A DNA stretch of 64,000 bases from Adiantum capillus-veneris (GCA_014529385.2 CM043961.1:9798978-9862977); one strand, 5' to 3'; positions 44,049 through 58,921 are shown, counted from the stretch's first letter. The notes: generated from the sequence alone by a model not told the origin. Program-made: numbers and translations.

Positions 44049-44360
44049 TGTTGGGGTGTGTCCCACATCTGCACCACCAACTATCGGAAACCCTTTCTAC
44101 TTTGGAAGCCTACACTTGACATCATCACTTATGTCACTAGATTCTCTTTGCTTACTCCTATATAGAATTTCTATTCACACACTTTGTACCCCAATCATTA
44201 CCCCTTCATTTGAGCCCACTTTGTAACCTTCATTTGAATCTAGTTTGATAAATCTACTTTATGTTTTGCTTCTTGTGTTAGTGTGAATATCTCTCCCCCT
44301 AATCTCTCACTACACCATGAATGGCTCACTAAAGTTTTTTGCCATAGCCAATTACTTTCA
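44049..44360 (+). repeat. 5' LTR of the 2.2-kb element
   Basis: 312 bp. CTCCTATATAGAATT (TATA-like) lies near 44155. Confidence 0.7.
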
Positions 44361-44362
44361 TG

Positions 44363-44376
44363 TGGTATCAAAGTCG
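44363..44376 (+). other. primer-binding site (tRNA-iMet-like)
   Basis: TGGTATCAAAGTCG, close to TGGTATCAGAGC, two bases after the LTR. Confidence 0.6.
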
Positions 44377-45452
44377 ATGGTTCACGTCTATGCCTATTAA
44401 TCGTTTTATTAGGTGACTTAATTTTTTGCATTTAATCCCTTGCATTAGCATTATTAAGAAATTCACTCCCTAATTATCACTTGGGCATGAGCATGCTTCA
44501 CTACCCTTTGGTGTTTAGGTGAGGAGAAAGCTAGATTTAGCGCATCCAAGACAAGATCCATTAGGCCTTTACATTATCTCATTTAAAATATTATCTACAA
44601 GAGCATCAACATTACCCACTAAGTACATCATTAACACCATCACCTTGAGGAATTCATAGCTACTTTTGGAGGTCACTCAAGGAGGAGTGGAAAGAATTTG
44701 GAAATTTTTTGAATGTTCAACAACTTTGGCAAAGGTTGTGCTCAAGAATCAACATTTTGTCCAAGTTTGGAAGGGTAATTAGTTGAGATCTCACCTCAAA
44801 CTTGACTTTCCTACATTCTAGGAGAGAATATCTCCACCAACGTCTTGTACAACCCCAACTTGGTGAACTCAATACCTTGAAAGCCACCAAGCTCCACTCT
44901 CTGCCATATTTTCCAAATTCATTTTTACCTGCAGCTTGGGCGATACCTGTACAACAAGCACGTCACATAACGACTGCCCTATAGCATCCTTGCTTTGCAA
45001 TCAATGGCATGGAAAACCCTGTTATACTCACATGCACTACTAATGTAGTTTTCTGCCCTGCTCGGTGTGCCATACCCTCATCAACAGCCACTTGCTCCCC
45101 TCTTTTTCACTTAGCTTAGAGGTTCCATCCACATAGCACTAGTTCTATCTCCCAAGAGGAGTTTCCCACAAGCTTAAAACTTTGCAACCAAGCTGATGAA
45201 GGGCTTTTGTAGCTCCCTTGAAGCTTACGACTCCAAAAGCCAAAGCGCCAAACCTTCCAGAGCGCAAGCTTGTGGTGTTTTTCAAAGAAAATCTTGAACT
45301 TTAAAATTTTCAAATCCCTATGAAGAGGTGCTTCACCTTGGTAAAGAGTTGCTTCATATTCAGAACATATTTGTAACTTCCTCTTGTAAAACTCACCACG
45401 ACTAGACATCGCCCTCAAAAAGTAGGGTAAGACCTTCCTCATAGACGCGTGT

Positions 45453-45454
<2 letters not shown>

Positions 45455-45495
<41 letters not shown>
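45455..45495. repeat. (AC)n microsatellite
   Basis: About 41 bp of AC, inside the 2.2-kb element. Confidence 0.95.
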
Positions 45496-45496
<1 letters not shown>

Positions 45497-45910
45497 TTGA
45501 GGCACGCTATGGGAAAATTTGCAAGAAACAATTTGTTTCGATGCCATGCTACCATCGACATCAATGATCACTTTCATGACAAATTTGAGGGGAGGAGAAA
45601 TGGCAACTACAACAACTTCGACAACACTTTGCAGTCAACATCGACAACAAAACACAATGAAAAAATATTTGAAGATCTAAAGTAGGCATTCACCTTTGAT
45701 ATTTCAACATTGGAGGAACCCTTCTAAAAGCACCATATTGACTTTGACCTACCACCTAGTTGACTACTATTCTATAAGGGAGGCAACATTTTTGTCTACT
45801 CCTACTGTCAAATTATATAGGATAGACATTTGATTCCCACACCCTATTGAGAATCTCCAAGGGATGATACTTTGTACTTTTGGGTGCTACTTGACACACA
45901 CGAGGAGGCT

Positions 45911-46236
45911 TGTTGGGGTGTGTGCCACATTTGTACCACCAACTAGTCAAAACCCCCTCTACTTTGGAAGCCTACATTTGAGATCATCACTTGTGTCACT
46001 AGATCCTCTTTCCCTACTCCTATAAAAGAAGTCCTATTCACACACTTTGTACCCCAATATTCACCCCATCATTTGAGTCCACTTTATAACCATCATTTGC
46101 ATTTAGTTTGATTAATCTACTTTATGTTTTACTACTTCTGTTAGTGTTAATCTCTCTCCCTAATCTCTTATGATTAACACACCAACTACACCATGAATAG
46201 CTCACTAGAATTTTTTGCCACGGCCAATTATTTTCA
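45911..46236 (+). repeat. 3' LTR of the 2.2-kb element
   Basis: 326 bp, TGTTGGGGTGTGTGCC to AATTATTTTCA, collinear with the 5' copy but clearly diverged. Confidence 0.7.
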
Positions 46237-47420
46237 TAAATTAGAACCCTACCAAGTCATGAAATTACAAGTAATTTGGTGAGTCACTTCATGTTTTCAT
46301 TTAGTGCAACAATTTGGTGTTCTAATGAATCAATGTTGTGTGCCCGTAGGCACACATGTGAGATTTGTATGCCAAAGCTATAGAACAACCAAACTGTCAA
46401 GCAAAAGGAAGAAGAAGAGCATGAGAGGAAGGTAAAGGTCTACAAGGAGCCACCAATTTTGTACCCTTTTTTCTGCAAGCCACTATGTTGTTGTACTTAA
46501 TTCACCCTTTTATTAATGGTCCATGCAATTCAGACATATATATCCTATTTTTTGGTGGAAATAGTCTTAGGAAATGATCAAAGAGCTTGGTGTTTTCTTC
46601 TTGTAATTATGTGATGCTCTCAGAGCTCAAAGCTAGGTCCCAAGAACTATAATGAACCAATTTTGTCCATCAAGTGTGAACCCTATTTTTTTATAGCTCA
46701 TTATGATAAATAGCCACTTTTAGCTCATTTTGAGGGTTCTAAATTTGTGAAGCTAGTCACAAACACCTTGTGAGATTTGAGAAGACCGAGGATCTCCATA
46801 GCTTCTATATCCACACTCTAAGGATATATTCTCCTCCCACATGATCCCTCATGCATAGTGGTTGAGATTTTGAATACTAATGTTTTGACTCTCTTTTGCT
46901 TTGTGCATGTATGTTTGAAGTTGCTAATCAATCTTGCTTGCTTATTTGAAAGCTTAATCCTTGTGTGGTGCCATTTTGTTAAAAAATTATGCTCTAGGAT
47001 ACATGCTAAACTAGGAATGGAGTAGGAGGCACACTTGTTTGATCACTTGTGTACACACATTGCTCCTTGGTGCACGCTTTGAGTAGCTACATAATTTCAT
47101 GTCGCATTGGATGAGAATCTATGAAGCATTCGAGTAATTGAGTAGTGCAAACATAGGATAGGGTAGGCATTGTGCTCCAAGCGATAGGTCAACAAGTAAG
47201 AATGATGGATCTTACAATGCATTCACTTTGCATTCTCAAGGCCACCTATGTAGTGGTGTGTTTAGATAGTTTTCACGCTTCACGCTCTAGGTTAGGGTCA
47301 ACTTCTTTGTTCATTGGATTGAAAATTTTAGTTGTTTAGTGTGATGTTATACTACTATGGCCACACAACCTTCTTTTGGCATTGCTGTTGGGGAATGAGT
47401 GAAGAACAAATCCTAGGGGA
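46237..47420. other. no gene recognised
   Basis: Anonymous AT-rich DNA. Confidence 0.5.
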
Positions 47421-48874
<1,454 letters not shown>

Positions 48875-50539
48875 GGGCAAGCATTGATGCATGCGTTTTG
48901 TTTTCTTGGGTTTGAACTTCATTCTCTAGATTAAATTAGATTAAGCATTAGAATCAATATTTTCTTTGATATGTGGGAGGCTCAAAAGCCCTCAAGAACC
49001 CTTATGATTGAGACTTTCTCCCACCAATTAGTTTTAGGGCTAATAAAGATTAGTAGTAGTTCAAAAAGTAGAATAATGTTAGAGTTAGGAAGAAGCATGG
49101 GAAAGTGTGTTTTAAACAAGGTGAAGAATCACGGTGGCCTGTTAAGGAAATGCAATGCAAAAGTAGACGAGGGTTGTGTTTGTGGAATTTATTTTTTCAC
49201 AACAAATATTTTGAAAGGTTGCAGAGAGGATATATTATAAAGGGAGTGATAGATAAATAAATGTAACTAATAGGTGAAGTTATTTCAGTGGTAAACATGG
49301 AGAAGTTACTTGTTGATCAACTTTGGCCAAACTTGAAAGTTTAGTTTATTGTTTTTTTAAGATTAATGTTGTAGTAATTTACATAAAGAAACCAATGTGA
49401 CTATTTCAATATAGGTTGGGATTTTAGAGTTAATATCGTCATTTATATGACATTGACGTCCGACCAAATGACATAGATCATTGAATTATAGAAACATCTC
49501 TAAGAAATGATGGGCCTAAGTAATTTTGTGTGAAAATTTAATAAATAATAATAATATTTCATAAAGATGGCTCTAGTTAATGTTATTTTTCTTTGTGCAA
49601 CATTCTCTTGATCAAGTGTTCCTTGTGACATGTATATATGAACTTTTTCTTTGAAATGTATTTTATCAATATTGGGAATGTATAAGCCTAATCCCTAATA
49701 ATATTCATATTACAATAAAGTAATAACATGACATTTGAATATTAAAACCAAAAGTCTTAAAAAAATCTTAATTGTGAAGAAAATATTTCATTTAAGGACA
49801 ACTTATAATTTTTTAGTTATAAATATTTGAAAAGGAAAGAAAAATTTACAACTAAAAAAATATGTTTTAAATCAAAAAGTTGAAAAGAAAGTCATTACGT
49901 TCTTAAATGAAGAGAACCATTTACAAACTAAATAAAGATAAAAGAAGAAAGTCAAGTGAGCATTAAATGAATCGACCAAGTTACAATGATGGAAAGACCC
50001 ATTTATATTATAAGATGAAGATATAATTTTTTAAAAACTTTCTTTAAAGAAGAAAACAAGGAAGCCAATGAGAATTCAAAGAAAGGACCAAATTATAACG
50101 ATGGAAAGACTCATTTACATTATAAAAGAAAGATGTAATCTTTATAAAACCTTCCTTTTTAACCAAAGAGGACACATATCCACCATCGGCAACCTCTGTA
50201 TCGACAGTTGAAAAATTGCACCATTTTTCCACCACAATCCTATGGCCTTATACATGCCAAAAACTATCATTTCATCTCTTTTTTTTCCAAAATGAACTAA
50301 GCTCAGATTGTTCTAGTCTTGGTGGGCGAACACCACATTTTTAATGTATTTTGTGCTCTGTTATTTTTTTGAGCTATTGTAGCTACACTGTGCATAAATA
50401 TGATCCTAGAGTAGGAGATGGATTCCCTGAGTTGTAATTTTGTCATGATATGTGTAAAGGCTCATGTGAGCCAGCCACCACTGGTAATTTAAAAAGCCCT
50501 AAGGATAAAATATAATATCATTAGTGTGAAAAAGGAAGG
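48875..50539. other. AT-rich DNA, no gene recognised
   Basis: Contains an imperfect ~107-bp tandem pair (about 49960-50165) built on CAATGATGGAAAGACCCATT and ATAACGATGGAAAGACTCAT. Otherwise anonymous. Confidence 0.45.
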
Positions 50540-52190
50540 TAAGGGTCATGGTCAAGCTCTAGGCTATTTTTATCAGATGCAGAGAGAGGGCATCTCTCCA
50601 AATAAAATCATGTACACTCGGGCCTTGAAGGCATGTGGCATCACACAAGATACTGATATGGGCAAAGGCATTGACGATGATATGGTTGGATAGGGGTTGT
50701 TGAATGAAAATTCCGTGCCTGGCATTGCCTTGCTCGACATGTATGCCAGATGTGGTGCACTTCATTAAGCACAAAAATGGATTGAGGATCTTCCTATCAA
50801 GAATCTCATCTCTTGAAATGCACTACTTATAGAATATACCTAACATGGGCAAGGCCAAGAATCTCTAGGCTATTTTTAGTGGATGCAGGTGTCTCTCTAG
50901 AGGCAATCACATATGCTTTGCACTTCCTTGATTGACGTGTATGCCAAATGTGGTGCACTTCATGAAGCACAAAAAATGCTTCAAGAGCTTCCTATTTAGG
51001 ATGTTCTCTCCTGGAATCCAATCATTGTGGGATATGCCCAACTTGGTACCAAGAAGCTCTTGATTGTTTTTGGTGGATGCGAAGCAAGGGTTTTTAGTCC
51101 ATATGCAATTACATACGCTTGCATCTTGAAGATAAGGGTCAACTGCAACGACTTTTTGAATGCAACTACCATGTTGACTAGATCCTCTACTCTAGCTTTT
51201 CCCCAATTTTCTTTGAGCACCACCACAAGCTTGGCATCATCAACCATTGTTGCAACTTGATGGGCTCTTCTCCTCCTCACATGCTTAATTCTGCAGGACT
51301 TCCTTCTCTGAGGCTCTGCAAGGTTGCAAGTCACAAGTATGTAGATGATAATTTCCAATGGCTCCAGGCTATTTTCAACATTTGCAAAGATCTCTCCAAA
51401 TGCAATCATGTATATAATGTATGCCAATTGTGGTGCACTTCATAAAGCAAAAAAAGTGCTTTAGAAGCTTTCTTTTCGAGATGCCGTCTCTTGGAATGTA
51501 GTGATCGTGTGATATGCCCACGATGTGGATATGGCCAAAAGAATTCACGATGATATTTTTAGTCAGTGGTTGTTGAAAGAAAACGTCGTGCTTGGAATTG
51601 CCTTGGTCAACGTGTATGCCAAATGTGGTGCAATTCATAAAGCACAAAAAGTGTTCGAGGAGCTTCTTGCTCGGGATTTTGTCTCATGGAATGCATTGAT
51701 TGCGGGATATGTCCAGCTTGGGCAGGGCCAAGAAGCTCTGGGCCATTTTTGGAAGATGGGAAGCAAGGGTGTCTCTCTAGATGCAATCACATACGCTTGG
51801 CACTGCCTTGGTCGACAAGTATTCTAGATGTAGTGCACCTCATTAAGCACAAAAACTCCTTGAGGAGCTTCCTTTTTGGGACGTGGTCTCTTGGAATGCA
51901 CTGATTGTGGGATATGCCCATGCGGGGCCAAGAAGCTCTGGGCTATTTTTGGTGGATGTGAAGTGGGGGTCTCTCTCCAAATGCAATCACATACGCTTGC
52001 ATCTTGAAGGTAAGGGTAAAGGCAAGGAAGCTTTGGGCTGTTTCCAAGAGATGCAGAGTGAAGGAATCTCTCCAAATGCAATCACATACACTTGCAATCC
52101 CATCCAAGATGTTGTCTCTTAAAACACACTAATTGTGGGATATGCCCAAGATGTTGATATGGACTAAAGAATTCGGGGTTTGGGTAGTTT
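50540..52190 (+). pseudogene. decayed PLS-class PPR gene
   Basis: Repeated motifs such as LLDMYARCGALH, LVNVYAKCGAIHKAQKVFEE, DFVSWNALIAGYVQLGQGQE and EGISPNAITYTC recur at least five times in changing frames with many stops. The longest open piece is 51525-51827. These are typical PLS-class pentatricopeptide motifs of organellar RNA-binding and editing factors. No start, transit peptide or E/DYW ending is seen. A non-PPR stretch (about 51130-51390) splits the array. Segments look internally duplicated. Confidence 0.85.
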
Positions 52191-52557
52191 ATAAGGGGAG
52201 AAAGGGTGATCTTTTTTAGTTTTGAAGTAATCTTTTAGTTGAAGCATTCTTTCCATGGTCTTATGTGCTTCTAAGATGGTGTGGGGAAGATGGTGTGGAG
52301 TGCAGGATTGGGAGGTGGGGTAATATAGTTAAGGTCCAAGATTACGCATTTCTTTTCATTACATGTGGGAGGATGTGACGTGACATTGTGAATCAAATTA
52401 AAATCAATAATCTTATTGAAGGAGTAGGCCAATTGATTACCAAAAATTGAGAGGTTGTTGGCATGTGCGTTGGCAAGGGGGAATCTCGTCTTTTTTATGC
52501 TCTTACTTGTAGATGTGCAAATGATCCTCATGACTAAGTGACACGGAGCATTTAAGG

Positions 52558-52591
<34 letters not shown>

Positions 52592-55065
52592 TGAAAGGAT
52601 CAATGGATGGGAAGTCCATGCGCAACCGTTGAGGCGATCTACATCGCATATTTCTTGTTAAAACTAAACCCGGCCAAGAACTAAACCCAGCAAGGGGCCC
52701 CGTCCGGGTTTAGTCCTAGGTCAGTCCAGGTTTGCATTTATAACATTAGGGGGGGCTAGTTGTTCAAGATTAGCAAGTGGGGACAAGTGTGAGCATGCAA
52801 GTTGCATTTTTGAGTGCTCACTTCTCATTGGTGCATGTGGTAAGCATTCCATTTGAAGATTCTTAGCAATTTTTCATGATATACAAAAGCAAGGGCTCAT
52901 TGGATTTTGCTCTCTCTCACCCTCATTATCATTCTCTCAAAAGTGCCAAGAGTGGCCAAGCAAGTACCCTCTTTCTCCCTCTCACATGGGAGCTTAAGTG
53001 GTGGTTTCTATGCTCAAGGACTTGGCTATGTATGCAAATCCAAGCGAGTGAAAGATCTTCTTCTTCTTTATCATCTTCTACTACTCTATTAGTCTAAGCT
53101 ATGCTAAGAGCTTGCTCATAGAGTAAGTATATACAAAGTACAATTTCACTTGCCTAAAAAATAATTCTTTCTCCCTCATCTACCTCTTACCTTGAAGTTC
53201 TTTCTTCTTGCTTGGGTGTTTAGAACTTGGGAAGGAGGGTTACACCATGGAATCTTGAAGAACACCATCTTCTTGGTTTGAAGAAATCTCCATAAGAGCA
53301 CAAGTTGTGTTGTAATCAAAGCTCTCTTTGAGAGATAATTATGATACAAAGACCTTTGGAGGGGGGACCAACTCCAAGCAAATCTCGTGCTCATCAAGTT
53401 GTCAATCTTAATTGTTGTATTCTCTTTGAATTATGTGCATGGTTTTAATGTTCTAATGCGTAAACGTGCAATGAAATTAGCCAGCACAACTTCTAGTCTC
53501 CTTTAAAGAATTCTCTTTAGGAAAACTCTCTCCTTCCATAAGATAAAATTCCACTGAGTCTAAAGTAAGTACTAGATTCTCTGACAAGTCCTCAAATTTA
53601 GATAGCAATTGGTCTAGTCCTTCAATAATTCTATTTCTTTCAATTCGGTTCACAATCTCACGTCACGTCCTCTCACATATAATGAAAAGAAAGGCGTTAT
53701 CTTGGGCCTATAATATATTCCCTCGCCTCCCAATCCTACACCCCACGCCACCTTAGAAGCACATAAGACCTTGGAAAGAAGTCTTTAACTAAATCCACAA
53801 AAAATCTTTTACTAATTAAGATCACACAACAGACTTGATGCCACCTAGAACACATTTTTGAGGCTTATAATACCCCTAGCTCTGAACAAGGACACCTGAA
53901 TTCCGAGTGAACTTTTCTAAGCTAAAATAAATCGAGCGACATACGGCAAAGAATCTCAACATAACATAAGTAGTAGAGGGTGATTGTAAAAAGCAAATGC
54001 ACAATTCTATCTAGCCTATAATAATATTCAAGATTTTTTCTTTGTGTTGAGTTCACGTTTTTTTTAGCGAATAGAGATGACAATCAAAAGCCAAAATATA
54101 TCATTTACTAGATGCAATCGAGGGGCCCAGTTAAAAGAATCTTCTCACCTAGTACAAGCACTAGAGGGGTGAAAATACAAAATCTACTCTACATTGAAAA
54201 TCGATATTTTTTGTAGGTGTGGAAAAGTTTGGTTTCTTTTAGCAAAGAGAAACGGTGAGCAAAAAGAAAAGTATTCTCTCTACTAGAAGTACTAGTAGCA
54301 TAGAAAGAATATCTTCTCACTTGCCATAAACATTAGTGTGGCATCCATGTTGAAAGCACAAGTCCCACCTACTTGAAATCTGGAGGAATTTGTCATTTCT
54401 TTGAAAATCTAAATGGTGATCAATGATAAAAGAGAATTTCCTTTGATGGACATAGCATGGGACACAAAAGTTACCCAAAAAATATATGAAGTTGGAATGT
54501 GAGAGTAGCCAAAAATATGCAAAGAAACAAAAATAGATCAAGAGATTCCTTATATAAATGTTGTATATCACGTGAATTCAAACTTTCATGAATAAAACAT
54601 ACCCTTTTTCCATTCAATTTAATCTATGTATCTGATTCTTGCTCTTTTGTAATTTACAAATGTGTTAACAATGGGGCTAAATAACCCTTTAAACATACTT
54701 TCCAGTTACCACTCCCCTCACTCCCCCCAGAATTAGCTACCCATGTTTCAATAGGAACTCAAAACATGTTTTTATAAGGCAATAAGGTCATTGCAAAAGA
54801 TTTCACACCCATTATCAATTCCACATGCATGCATTCATATATAAATTCATATGTCCAATGTAGCCTCGTTCCCATGCCAATTCCATATTTATATTCTTCA
54901 CTATGGATGCACTTTACGTCCTAGTACCTCTTATTGCTCTAAGAAAAGGTCATGAGGAGACTTGAGATCAAACAATCCACCATCAAACGTTAGCATAAGC
55001 TTTTGACCAAGCTTTGGAAGAAAGATTCCTACCCAATAGAACTTTTTCCTAAGCAAGATGTACAC

Positions 55066-55067
<2 letters not shown>
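52191..55067. other. no gene recognised
   Basis: Holds a 29-bp G homopolymer (52561-52589), a 10-bp inverted repeat (52664-52713) and a diverged copy (53397-53527) of the repeat at 42009-42140. Confidence 0.45.
52561..52589. repeat. poly-G tract
   Basis: 29 consecutive G residues; on RNA or single strand it could form a G-quadruplex. Confidence 0.9.
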
Positions 55068-55124
<57 letters not shown>

Positions 55125-55199
55125 AATCATCGTCTACGGAGGTCAGATATGACCTATGGGACCAAAAACAAAACATTACAAAAGGGTTGCTTCTGATAC

Positions 55200-55259
<60 letters not shown>
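55068..55259. repeat. two (AG)n microsatellites
   Basis: About 55068-55121 and 55205-55259, just left of the LARD insertion. Confidence 0.95.
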
Positions 55260-55262
<3 letters not shown>

Positions 55263-55305
55263 CCCTCTATGGGCAATTGCATGGATGTGTTGTCTTCAAT
55301 AGCAG

Positions 55306-56143
55306 TGTTAGCAGCGGCTAACACAGGCTACACCAATTATGCACCAAGCTGTAGATGTGCTATAGTGCACAATATTTCCTTTTCATTGTATAGGGCCTTG
55401 GGCTCATTTAGGAGTTCCAAAGTTGTATGAGTCTAGGCTAGAGAGCTCAACTTTATCCCATAGTTGAAGGGTTTGAGGCCCAAAGCTATAAAAGAGCCCT
55501 ATGCTTAATGACAAGTCATTCTTGGGTGAGGACTCCTCTTTGTAGAGTGGATGGTCATGAGGCTCATGGGCTTTCCATGCCCATGTAGCTCTTGATTTCT
55601 AATAATCAATTACACCTTCTTTCTTATTAATCTCTTTGTTTGATTATGTGGAGTGAAATTGTATTAGTGTGATGGTAGATCTCTAATCCTTGTTTTGAGG
55701 TAATCTATTCTATCCACACCATTGGCCATGGTGTGTGAGGGTTGTGCCTTCCTTCTCTTCATATCTCTCTACAAGGTGCGGTTAGTGTGTGTGCATATGT
55801 AGTCGTATTGAGGGGTTGTGCCAGAATGGACACACTAATGCAGAGTAGGTATGTTAATTGCATGCTTGTGTAGTTGTGATTAAGAGTTGTGAATAAGAGT
55901 GATTGATGTGAGAGGTTAATTTCAACCACGTGATTGTGTGCAAGTGATTAGTGAGTAGGAATGTGTTGTTGATTAGAGGAAGCCCCTTTCCATGGCTTCT
56001 CTCTATGATGAGAAGAAGGATCCCTTGAATCCTCTATGTCTATACATCCAAGGCTCGTGCTTCCATGCCCTCGCCAGGTTGCCGATCCACGATTTGACAA
56101 TTTTGTGGGTTGCGATTAGGTCGTGCTACAATGCATCCCTACA
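55306..56143 (+). repeat. 5' LTR of the LARD
   Basis: Starts with the palindrome TGTTAGC-AGCG-GCTAACA and ends CATCCCTACA. GCTATAAAAGAGCC near 55480 is a good TATA box. AATAATCAATTAC follows near 55600. Confidence 0.92.
55480..55489 (+). promoter_or_regulatory. LTR TATA box
   Basis: GCTATAAAAGAGCC, present in both LTRs (second copy about 61861). Confidence 0.55.
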
Positions 56144-56145
56144 TT

Positions 56146-56164
56146 TGGCGCCGTTGCCGGGGAT
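56146..56164 (+). other. primer-binding site (tRNA-Asp type)
   Basis: TGGCGCCGTTGCCGGGGAT, two bases after the LTR. Complementary to the 3' end of plant tRNA-Asp(GUC) as in Athila/Tat elements (from memory of that family). Confidence 0.8.
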
Positions 56165-58373
56165 CGATAACCTAAGCTAGTGAGTTTATGATGTGTAGAA
56201 TAAAGTAATTTCACTACTAATTATGTTGATTTTTGAGTGTGTGTAACTCATTCTTTGGTTTAAATTGATGATTTTGTGCAAGAAATTGATCTTAATGTTG
56301 AGTTATGAATACCCCAAACTCCCAATTTCACTAATTTCATGCTAACCCTTGCTAATTCACTTCTTTTCATGCTAATTTCTACTAATTTTGACTAACCATG
56401 CTAACCTAACCACTAACATTTGAAGTGTAAAGTATGTGAAATCCCCTGGGAAAAGGAGGTATCATCACTCTAATCAAGTTAATTGTACCAATTTATGCAT
56501 AATTTGATGATTCGAGTGTGTGATTTTTTGACCTACAAATGGTCAATTTTGGAGCCGCTTGGATGGTGCACACACTTGTGTGTGCAATGATGCGACTTCG
56601 CGTGGAGCAAAGGAATCGCTTGGAGTGTAATTACAATGTAAGTGCACTCACTTGTCATGTCAATTTTTGATTGATCAATGCGATTCCATTTGCTAATTAT
56701 TTTATAAAATTAGGTGTGTAACACAATTTGACCTACACTTTGTACCTAATTTAATACACGTTCAATAAAATTGATAGTCAAATTGTGACTAATGAACTTT
56801 GTGTGTATCCAAATAATGCTTAATTCCCATCAAGAGAGCATGTGTGTGTATACAAATCATTGTGTGTGTGCATACACCAAAGAGGAAAAAAACTGTCAAA
56901 AATTTCAAGTGTGTGTGCACCTAATTTTTAGTGTGTGCATGCATATAAAGTGATGGAATTGATGATACATGAGTATGCAATCATGTAAATGATGAGTATG
57001 TGAGGCTAATTCAAACATTGGATAAGCCTAATTGCCAAAAAATTGGGCAAAAATTGAGTGTGTGTGCCCATCCATGACCACTTGATTTTCAATGATTGAT
57101 GGTCAATTGGGACACCTAAATGGTTTTTGATTGTGAAATGTTCATGAAAAGTATATGTAATCATTAGGTATAATCCTAGATTAATTTCCAATTGCAAAAA
57201 ATTCGATCATTTGTGCTTAATTTTTGAGTGTGTGCATTGCTTGATTAGGTAAAGATAGTGTATTTTTTTTTAAATTTAGCATGCATGCATTCATTTATGC
57301 TTGATTGAGTTTGCAATTTGAGCATTGCAATGTGGAATTGATGTAGATTTTCCATAAAATTTTGGCCTAAATTTGGGTGTGTGTGTCTACTCAATGGCAT
57401 GTGCAATCCGGTGCTTGAATGAATAATTGGTATTTTTACCAATTATGATGAGTAATTTGGCCTAAAAGATTGGTGTGTATTTGATTGATTGATCTTAGAT
57501 GATTCAATTGACGCAATTGAAAATGATTTATCTACATTGCCATTGTGATGTGAATGCCAATTCGATTGGATACGGCAAAAAATTCATTACATGTTGCATT
57601 TTCAAGTGCCATAATCAAATTGGTGTAACCGTACAAACCAAGTGACAAATCCGATTTGATTTGGATGATTAGGGCTTTGAGATATGAGCAATTAAATTTG
57701 CAATGATTAAAAACCCACTTAAATTCACCAATGTTTTGTGCCAATTGGGTTTGTCTAAATGTGAATATCTGCGAATATGAGCAACTTAAGTTACAGTGGT
57801 TGATCTAGTTGTGCAAATGAGATGACAACCTTGATTGATTTACTTATGGAGCATTGCCCAATTGAGTAAAAAGTGCATTGAAAATGGAATTTTTGCTCTT
57901 GAATTGGAAGCAATATCGATTGAAAATGGATTAATATGTATGCTCAAATTGTCAATGAGAAGGTTTGGATACCAAAAGAGTGTTCTAAGTGGATTTTTAA
58001 TTACAATTGGCATCCATTTGAATGTGAAGCAATTCAATTATTAAGCGGATATGATATTTCAATTTTTTAATATGGGTGACTTAAATTGCGTGTACAAATA
58101 TCATTTTTGTGAAAAGTTTTGAGCTTGTACAAAAAATGACACCATATTCTGAGGCTTGATCTTACTTCTCTCTCAAATGGCCTTCCATGTTGTTGACCAT
58201 GGGAATGAGCCCCGATGAAATTTGAAATGGAAAATTTAAAGCCCACCAAGCAAGCCTTTTTTGGCTTTGACACTGACAACACGTGCTCGTGACACATGCA
58301 CGCCTCGCTCTTCTTGGCATTATCGCCACACACACACGCGCGTTCCTAGCACTGAGCCTCAATGGCATAAAAC

Positions 58374-58429
<56 letters not shown>
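58374..58429. repeat. (CA)n microsatellite
   Basis: About 56 bp of AC. Confidence 0.95.
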
Positions 58430-58430
<1 letters not shown>

Positions 58431-58861
58431 CCGATGGCCTGCACCCCTTCCTCGCCCCGCTTCTGTGGTCCCGCCTTGGCTTGCAACGAACACACATGCA
58501 ACACTGATTCCCTGTATTCGGCTTGCAGAGCAGAGCTCAGTTCGCAGTGCCTTGGATCCACTTGGCTGACTCTCTCGCCTACTGGCCCGCTTGTTTGTCA
58601 CAATACAACCTGCCTTCAAGGCGCTTTCCTCACCAGCCCCACCTCAAAAGGCGCTGCCCCAAAACATCTATCATCATGCACCTTGCTCCTTCATGCTTTT
58701 TGCCGCCTTAGGCTTCGCAGCTACGTGCCATGCTTGTGTTGAATGCTGGCTACATTGCGTTTGTCATCTAGCTGAGGACCTGCCCATCGATTTTTTTGGG
58801 CTCACAATAGAACTGGCTGAGTTGTTGTCCGGGCCTAGGCTTGCGCCAAGCACACTCCTCA

Positions 58862-58917
<56 letters not shown>
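58862..58917. repeat. (CA)n microsatellite
   Basis: About 55 bp of CA; a shorter run follows at 58955-58969. Confidence 0.95.

Positions 58918-58921
<4 letters not shown>

Larger units (their letters stand above)
44049..46236 (+). mobile_element. non-autonomous LTR element, about 2.2 kb
   Basis: Direct repeats 44049-44360 and 45911-46236 both start TGTTGGGGTGTGT and end in TTTCA. A primer-site-like TGGTATCAAAGTC follows the first. The purine-rich CGAGGAGGC precedes the second. The 1.55-kb interior has no recognisable gag or pol. Flanks CAAAA and TAAAT do not form a clear target-site duplication. Confidence 0.7.

Noticed and set aside
50996-51427. 143-codon minus-strand ORF
   Set aside because: It runs antisense across PPR motifs; its open frame is explained by the PPR codon pattern on the other strand.
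58162-58619. Several ORFs of 70-111 codons around the CA microsatellites
   Set aside because: They are translations of (CA)n/(GT)n arrays giving THTHT or CVCVC runs, not genes.
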